This document shows, piece by piece, positions 28,258 to 34,037 of a stretch of 34,037 nucleotides of DNA. The translations under genes were made by a program, and so were the position numbers. The notes under the pieces are model-generated. The model saw nothing but the letters and a program-made list of their open reading frames with translations. It was not told the DNA's origin and made no database searches. Numbering within the stretch: the first letter of the stretch is position 1; each line of letters starts with the position of its first letter. The stretch is from Fragilaria crotonensis (Eukaryota; Bacillariophyta; Fragilariophyceae; Fragilariales; Fragilariaceae): positions 1-34,037 of the forward strand of contig JAKSYS010000668.1 in NCBI GenBank assembly GCA_022925895.1, written 5' to 3'.

Positions 28258-29909
28258 TTATGGACCGGCAGGGGACGGCGTTGGTCTGGTGTCCGCAATA
28301 CCTGCCGTGAAGCTCAAGACACTTCTGCCGCGGCAGCTGTAGCCCTCCGTGGAAACTCCGTCCATAGCCGCGACGGCAGTGTAACGCCTACGAATGGAAA
28401 GATCAATGTTGATGGGGTCGCTTGACAATGGCAGCCCATCACCAGGTTTCAAAGCAAGACCAACAACGTCAACGGTGTAGTCGAGGAAATCGTTCGGTGG
28501 GTCAAAGTTCGTGGCCACGGTCAACGACTCGACGACAGCATCGGCACCCTCAGCAGTATTCTGGATGGCGAAGCCGAACCAAACAGGAACGACACACGAT
28601 TGGTATCCTTGACTTGGGTTTTGAAAGCCAATAAGCTCGAGAACACCATAGCTATCCTTCAAGAAGGTCACTGGAGCAAGAGGTGTCGATGATAATCGCC
28701 TCACGAATGTTCTCATAGGCAGGCGAGCCCTCGTAGATCGTAACGTTCAAGTTGGCGGCGATGACAGGATTTGGTAGAATGTTGGTTATATTGAAAACCT
28801 CACCTACTCTGATGAAGCCGTCAAAGTAGTTGATGCCTTGTCCTCAAGGTCAGTGATGATCATGTACGCCTCAGCGCCAAAATCGTCAGAAGCCGCAGGA
28901 CCCCGGCAAAGTCTTCGCAACTGAAGATACGTGGATCCTGAATGTTGTTCGAATCAAGGCAGTCACCTCCGCTGAAGCGAAAGGTCAGCAGGTTCACTGA
29001 CTCTGTACACTCGGCTGGAGCAATATTGATGGAATCGCAATCCTCGATCGTTTACCGTCGGGATCAGCAGGGTCGACTGGTGGGACGCATGTAACATCCA
29101 CTTGAGCAAAGCACGTGTCATTGACTGGACTACCGACTGACTGGTGACTGACTGGAGCATGCTACCGACTGGAGCGATGCGACTGAGCGATGCTACTGAC
29201 TGGAGCGATGCTACCGACTGGAGCGAACGACTAGCTACTGACTGCAACGCTACTGACTGGAGCAACGCTACCGACTGGAGCAACTGGAGACGTCATTGAC
29301 TGGAGAGGGACGACACTGACTGGAGAGACACCAACTGGTGCAGCAAGGTGCTCGGATACAGCTGGTGTGGAAGTGGCTGGTGGCAGGAACGGTCGTTCCT
29401 GTGCAGTATTCAGGACCGACACCGCACCATCCATAAGTGGAGCAGCATTGCCCAGCCGTAGGACAAAGTCCGTTACCCATATTACCGTCGCCACAAGTAC
29501 CGCTCGTGCGTTCGGTTTCTTGCATCATCGCAGCACCGGTAGCCCAACGGACGGAATTGCTTTCACGATGACGAGACATGCCATTCATTGCACCCACCGT
29601 GCGTGGATGCGAGGCCGTCGTTCTCCCCTCTTGTCCGCCACGAGGACCGGCAGGCTACAAGGTGAAATGAAATGAGGGAACAACAAGCACGTGATTAGTG
29701 ATAAGCGATTTTTTCATACTTCTTTGCAACGCATTCTGGGATCGAGGAGGTCTCCTCACCACGTCCCATGACCCAGTTGAATCGGAATTTGGTAGTGTCC
29801 GATTGCAACTTACATTCGAGTTGGCATGACGTCCACTGCCATTGCTGCCCATCGCCGTAATGACAGGAAATGAAAACAGGATGAATGCAGCGGAAAAACT
29901 GATCGTCAT
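28258..29909 (-). CDS. Secreted chitin-binding (hevein-type) wall protein, paralogous to the chitinase at its 5' end; frameshifted
   Basis: Exon 1 (29909-29814, 32 codons) encodes a signal peptide (MTISFSAAFILFSFPVITAM) and a HANSN end, matching the chitinase exon in length and sequence. The intron is at the same codon. Exon 2 gives PAGPRGGQEGRTTASHPRTV, then one hevein domain (TCGDGNMGNGLCPTAGQCCS, TYGWCGVGPEYCTG). A degenerate APVGS-type linker follows (about 29120-29330). The C-terminal part is not GH18: CDSINIAPAECTESVNLLTF, SGGDCLDSNNIQDPRIFSCE, GINYFDGFIRVGEVFNITNI, DTSCSSDL, LKDSYGVLELIGFQNPSQGY and CVVPVWFGFAIQNTAEGADA run to a stop at 28258. These Cys/Asn-rich blocks resemble an uncharacterised extracellular domain common in diatom secreted proteins (DUF7467-like from memory, low certainty). 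At least four frame changes break the gene. It probably binds chitin in the wall or fibrils. Confidence 0.72.
29120..29330 (-). repeat. Degenerate 18-24 bp tandem repeat in the linker
   Basis: Irregular repeats of CTACCGACTGGAGCGATG and CTACTGACTGGAGCAACG on the plus strand correspond to VAPVGS/VAPVSS units on the minus strand. It is the counterpart of the chitinase APVG linker but with other unit lengths and with shifts. Expansion or decay is faster here than in the flanking domains. Confidence 0.7.
29655..29813 (-). other. Intron of the chitin-binding gene (159 bp)
   Basis: The donor is GTAAGT after CTCGAAT and the acceptor is TTTCACCTTGTAG. Position, phase and boundary sequences equal those of the chitinase intron, evidence of gene duplication rather than domain convergence. 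Confidence 0.85.
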
Positions 29910-30160
29910 GGTATTGAGTTTTGATTTCGTTTCTGGATAATCTCAGATATTGATTTGTGAGGTGAAGGCGAAGGCTGCCCCATGCTGATGCGGCGGACAC
30001 TTGAGAAATCGTATGCATGACAGATCAAGTTCGTTGTTACCAATTTCATGATATGGAAGTATCGCGCACGATTCACGGCGGCGACGGTATGGGATGTATA
30101 CGATATGTTCATATGCCGTTTGCCTCAAAACGAGACACGCTTGTGTGTGAATGAAATAAG
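29910..30160 (-). promoter_or_regulatory. Promoter region shared with the chitinase gene
   Basis: Sequence upstream of the start codon aligns in blocks with the region upstream of the chitinase: a TTTCTGGATAAT block, ATTGATTTGTGAG, GATCAAGTTCGT, and an identical 21-bp word at 30054-30074 (GGAAGTATCGCGCACGATTC within it). The distance of that word to the ATG is about 145 bp here and 250 bp there. Shared regulation is inferred. Confidence 0.5.
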
Positions 30161-31157
30161 CGACTTTATGCCCTACTGTCGTACAAGCATAAACATAGTA
30201 TCTGGACGACCAAAATTACGAGAGTAGCTGGACGGATTTTAAAACCACTCATTTCATCACATTCATGCACGAAGATTGTGCATTTCAGTAACTAGAGAAT
30301 TGTCCTATGCCCTCAAACATATGGGGTTACTGTAGCTTGTTTGTGGTGAGGTGGGACAGTTCAAAAGATGCGGAGAGTTAAAATTTTGGATTTTTTTGGC
30401 GAATGTAAAGTTTTGCTTCGTAATTTAATTGCACATTTTTGTATCATGTCAACAGATGCAAGAACGACAGTAGTGCTTCTTTGACACTGTTATTACTTGT
30501 TAGTATGCCGGTATTCAATGTCCGGTCAAATTTGCAGTCACATATCTTACTTTTGCATTTCTGACGGCCACTGCAAATCAACATGGTCAAAGTCAATTTT
30601 GAACATTGAAGTGCGTCAACGTCGCAATTTTTTAATCCTACGGCACTTTCCATATGTTTCATACAAAAAATTGCATGCTACTAATTTAATCGCATACAAA
30701 GCAAGAGTTTCATTACGAACTTCGAAATTTTACTGCTGTCCATCTCAATGCCAATCCGAGTGTATTTATTGCTGAATACATAAATTTCAAGATGGCAGAA
30801 TTGTAGAATAGGCCCTTGTGATATATTTGTAACGTGAAAAAACTTGTCCAACTTGACATTGTCAAGAGGACTTAATTTGCCACACTAGTGACTGAAAGTC
30901 CAGGTACTATGTTTAAAAAATCTCGAAAAATAAAATTAGACCACTCATAACTCCATCAATACATATTGTATCACGGCTTTGAGTAGCTGAAAAGAAAGCC
31001 TTTTATGAGATCTACAATTTGGTGCCGTTAGAAGTTGTGTATGAAGTGTCCCGACACAACGAATAATTTTACTAGTCCCAGGTACTATGTTTATGCTTGT
31101 ACTAGTTCTACAAGGCTATACTGGATTCAGCAAAAACACTTTACAGCGCCAGATCAC
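30161..31157. other. AT-rich block without recognised genes
   Basis: Noticeably richer in A/T than the neighbouring genes (two 60-base samples gave about 33 and 40 percent GC). Poly-A and poly-T runs are common and the open frames lack motifs. The 16-bp word CCAGGTACTATGTTTA occurs twice (30900-30915 and 31078-31093), each preceded closely by ACTAGT. It may be a decayed mobile element; I cannot name it. Confidence 0.4.
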
Positions 31158-31165
31158 TCCACCAT
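31158..31165. repeat. hAT target-site duplication TCCACCAT (left)
   Basis: Eight bases identical to 34018-34025. An 8-bp duplication is diagnostic for hAT elements and fixes the element ends at 31166 and 34017. Confidence 0.85.
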
Positions 31166-31205
31166 CAAGGCTGGCAGGGAGTGGTTTTTCCCGGAGTGGT
31201 TTTTG

Positions 31206-31227
31206 GTGGTTTTTGATCAAAAACCAC
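31206..31227. repeat. 22-bp perfect palindrome in the left hAT end
   Basis: GTGGTTTTTGA and its exact reverse complement. It belongs to the array of AAGTGGTTTTT-type words of the left subterminal region; further copies are at 31248-31258 and 31267-31277. Confidence 0.85.
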
Positions 31228-31440
31228 TTCTCCGTCAAAAACTTGTAAAGTGGTTTTTGAGCTCTAAAGTGGTTTTTGCTATTTATTTAGGACCTCGTAC
31301 CTTTTGTTAGAATCTAAGCGCTTGGAGGGATGAAGGGTCCTCGTAGAGTTGTACCTGGTAGTCGTAGGTCGTAGTATGTAGTATCGTCGTATTTGTTGGT
31401 CGCATTCATCACACCACACCACTCACAGACAAAGTTGCCA

Positions 31441-33699
31441 TGGATCCTCAAGAAGAAGACAACACAGATGCTGCTTCCTCGACTCTGATTCATGGCTTGT
31501 CTTGTAGGTAGACATGGTGATGATGTTGCAAGCAATGACGAGTTTGGGGATGGACATGATGATGCTTCTTACCAGTTGAGTGATGCCGATGATGATCCAT
31601 CAGTTGTAGTCACACTGGTGAGGAATACTACAAAAAAGAGTACCGGGGGTGGACGCAGCATTCATCTGTGCTGGGAGCTCCTGTCTGATGAGACTGGACA
31701 GCACCTTGTTTCGCAGTCAAAGTGCAGATCTTGCATGATGATAGTTAAACATCACCGGAAGTCAGAGAAAGTGAAAGCTCATCTCAACAGTTGTCGTGAA
31801 TTTCGTCGTAAAATGGCTGATCTTCCTTCAATTGATGTCCCATCTTGGGTGACAATCCAGGGCAGGGCTGCGGCTGCTAAAAGCAGCACAAAGAGGAAGT
31901 GGACAAACCCAGCACCGCAAACAGCACCACCAGCAGACACCTTATATGATGTGGCGTCAACTCAAGCCAGCAACAGCAGTACCATTGCCTCAAGTCCATT
32001 TCCGATGCGGTCCTTGACTAAGATCCCGACTGCAGCTGCGGCTGTATAGTTGCAACAACACAGAAGTCAAAACAACGGACAATGAGGATTTTGTCATCCA
32101 CAGATGTCGCCAACTGATCATGCAGCTTTCCAGTCAAATCTTGCGATGCATATCTATATGACAGGGACCTCATTTGTTCGCGTCGAAGAGCAACATTTGC
32201 TCCTGGCTGCAAAACTCCGTCCTGATGTGCGTTTGCCATCACGACGGGACCTCAGTGGGAGGCTTCTGAATGGTGCACATAGTCAAGTCAAAGAAAGGTT
32301 GATGCTTGGTTGGCTCGCGACTTGTTTGCTTGCATCACCAGTGATGCATGGTCAAATATAAGAACGAGTCAGTAATTAACTACATGCTGGTCTCAGGCGA
32401 CATAAGTCTGTTCCTGGAGTCAAATTCAACAGGAGAAGATTCTCACACATCTGAATTTCTGGCTAATGATTTGAGTGCGTTATCAAAGCAGAGTGGTAAG
32501 ATTGCTGGTGCTATCATGGACAATACATCAGCGAATAAGCGAGCTTGGACACTCTTGAAGGCATTCCATCCAGACAAATTCTTTCAAGGATGTGTAGCTG
32601 GCTTACATCTTCTGGTGAAGGATATTCGCTGCCACAAAACCAAGCGCAACCACATTGAAGCTCGATATCAGACCTCTATCCTTTTGAATACCTGTTAACA
32701 TTTACTATGGAATGCAAGAAAGTTGTGAGTTCTTCCATAACCACCTCGCACCAAAGCATCAGTTGAAGTTGGCGCTACGCAAGGCAGGGCTCAAAATGCT
32801 AGTCCAAATGGCTCCAACAAGATGGGGTTCTCTCATCAACATGACAAAACACTGCACCGCAGAGGAAGTTTTGCTTCAGCTTGTTTCGAGTCGAGATTTT
32901 GTAAGGGGAACTGCAGCACAGAAGGCAGAACGCCAGGATATTCTTAATACTATCGGCAATCCCACTTTCGTTCCATATCTGTCAAAGATGATTGAGATGT
33001 TGAGTCCCATCGACAGTGCAATTGTCTACTATCAGTCAGACAGTGTTCCGATATCTGAAGTTTATTACGTTCTCATCCAAGTTACCATTGTCCATTCATG
33101 CAATGACCTTGATTAATGGCCCAGAGCGCCAATATATGCTTAATCTTGTCACGAAGCGAATGAGTTTCATGTATGGAGATGCACATGGCATTGCTTATGT
33201 GCTAGACCCTCGTTACTTGGGAATGGACATGTCCCCAGATCAGCGAATTGAAGTCGAGGATATGATATACAGTCATCCTACTTTGGGACCTTCAACAGCT
33301 GAATCGCAGGAGGCAATGGTGGTTGAATACACCAATTTCAGGATTGCAGCTTTGGAGATGCGGCGATGTGCCAGTCTAATGTTTCGCATGCTTCTATCAA
33401 GAAAGATAAGTGTTCTCATGTTCTGGATGTCCCATGGCGACGCTTGGCCAACTCTTCAAGTCTTGGCAAGGCAGGTCTTGAGTTTGGTGGCTTCCTCTGC
33501 CGCATCAGAGCGGAATTTTTCTACATTTGGGTTCATTCATTCGAAGCAAAGGAATTGTCTTAGCGAGGCCTCTGTTGAAAAGTTGGTTTACGTAAAACAA
33601 ACAACCTACAATTTACGAAGCAGCAGGGTGTGGCTGCAGCGTTTAAGCAGGATGATAGTAGTAGTAGCGATGATGGTTCTTAATTGTATCTTCAAGTAA
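31441..33699 (+). pseudogene. hAT transposase, frameshifted
   Basis: This would cut and paste the element. A likely start is the ATG at 31441 (MDPQEEDNTDAASSTL); the main frame of the N-terminal part is open from 31492. A BED-type zinc finger (LCWELL...SKCRSCMMIVKH, ending HLNSC, about 31665-31800) is followed by a basic linker. AFQSNLAMHIYMTGTSFVRV and LRPDVRLPSRRDLSGRLLNG precede the catalytic region ITSDAWSNI, whose Asp (about 32342) is the first catalytic acid, then NESVINYMLVSGDISLFLES and MDNTSANKRAW (DUF659 type). The C-terminus has SLVASSAASERNFSTFGFIH and KQRNCLSEASVEKLVYVKQT, the hAT dimerisation domain, ending at 33699. At least five frame pieces are needed. It is either inactive or broken by sequence error; the clean ends and target duplication point to recent movement. 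Confidence 0.88.
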
Positions 33700-33972
33700 T
33701 CATGCAGCATTCAGTTTTGAACTTCCCTCATTTGCATTACTAGAGTGTAGGCGAGAGAATTTATGGAACAAGAACTCGGGTAGAGTAGAGTACTAGTAGT
33801 AGAGTAGTATAGTTCGATATATGCTGATATGTTGCAATGTTTCTACTGTATTTTGACGTTGTGGTATGGTTCTAGCAGTAGTACTGGTTACTGGAGTAGT
33901 CATCTAGCATTTCGCCGTGTTGAGCAAAACCACAGCAAAACCCCAAAAACTAGTGGTTTTTGATCAAAAGAC

Positions 33973-34010
33973 AAAAACCACTTCTCCGAGACGGTCGAGA
34001 AGTGGTTTTT
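33973..34010. repeat. Hairpin of the right hAT end (14-bp stem)
   Basis: AAAAACCACTTCTC (33973-33986) and its exact complement GAGAAGTGGTTTTT (33997-34010) are separated by a 10-base loop. It lies 7 bases from the element end and uses the same word as the left array. Confidence 0.9.
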
Positions 34011-34017
34011 CAGCCTG

Positions 34018-34025
34018 TCCACCAT
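34018..34025. repeat. hAT target-site duplication TCCACCAT (right)
   Basis: Direct copy of 31158-31165. The last 12 bases of the window after it are host flank. Confidence 0.85.
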
Positions 34026-34037
34026 ACATGGGACATG

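Larger units (their letters stand above)
31166..34017 (+). mobile_element. Complete hAT-superfamily DNA transposon (2,852 bp)
   Basis: The ends read CAAGGCTG... and, inverted, CAGGCTG..., a short imperfect terminal inverted repeat. They are flanked by the 8-bp duplication TCCACCAT. Both subterminal regions are packed with the word AAGTGGTTTTT in both orientations (about 31177-31277 and 33935-34010), including a 22-bp perfect palindrome at the left and a 14-bp-stem hairpin at the right; such arrays are usual transposase-binding sites in hAT elements. The interior encodes one transposase with BED finger, DUF659-like catalytic part and C-terminal dimerisation domain, all in the right order but in changing frames. 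Confidence 0.92.

Noticed and set aside
1-34037. tRNA, rRNA or other structured RNA genes
   Set aside because: I looked for tRNA T-loop/anticodon patterns and rRNA-like blocks by eye and found none convincing; a covariance-model scan would be needed to exclude small ones.

Overview
The window looks like nuclear DNA of a diatom or a close stramenopile relative. This is an inference from several things together: short GT-AG introns (66-192 bp); a bilin reductase with a plastid-type presequence; an HCF164-like thylakoid thioredoxin; a large GH18 chitinase with hevein domains and a repeat linker; an LRR membrane protein with Pro/Ser-rich spacers; and a Ty1/copia element.

Layout. 1-6,750 is mostly gene relics: a flavin amine oxidase pseudogene (+), an EF-hand/ion-channel tail relic (-), a frameshifted membrane-anchored FkbM-type methyltransferase (-), and an unrecognised broken region (-). 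6,833-7,767 is a ferredoxin-dependent bilin reductase (+). It faces quinolinate synthase NadA (-, 8,095-9,944, one intron). 10,355-17,934 is a complete, very young copia element with 388-bp LTRs and a CTAGA target duplication; it lies between the 5' end of nadA and the 3' end of a GH18 chitinase (-, 18,207-20,567). The chitinase is divergent to an intact HCF164-like gene (+, 21,432-22,355). Next come a short-chain dehydrogenase (-, 22,820-23,588), a gene-poor 1.5 kb stretch, and an LRR receptor-like gene (+, 25,144-27,941). That gene converges on a second chitin-binding gene (-, 28,258-29,909), which is a paralogue of the chitinase at its 5' end. The window closes with an AT-rich block and a complete hAT DNA transposon (31,166-34,017) with an 8-bp target duplication.

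Most genes are ordinary and independent (NAD synthesis, bilin reduction, thylakoid redox, wall or chitin biology). Almost every long gene is frameshifted. In NadA, the dehydrogenase and the chitinase, eight shifts are each undone by adding one copy of a neighbouring identical base, which looks more like residual homopolymer error than decay. The amine oxidase and EF-hand relics carry heavier damage and look truly dead.

Points most worth a second look: a predicted multi-pass membrane segment inside the copia polyprotein between Gag and protease; a duplicated promoter-like repeat carrying a perfect TGACGTCA site; the chitinase and chitin-binding paralogue pair with a shared promoter, signal exon and intron; and the exact ends and hairpin-rich termini of the hAT element.
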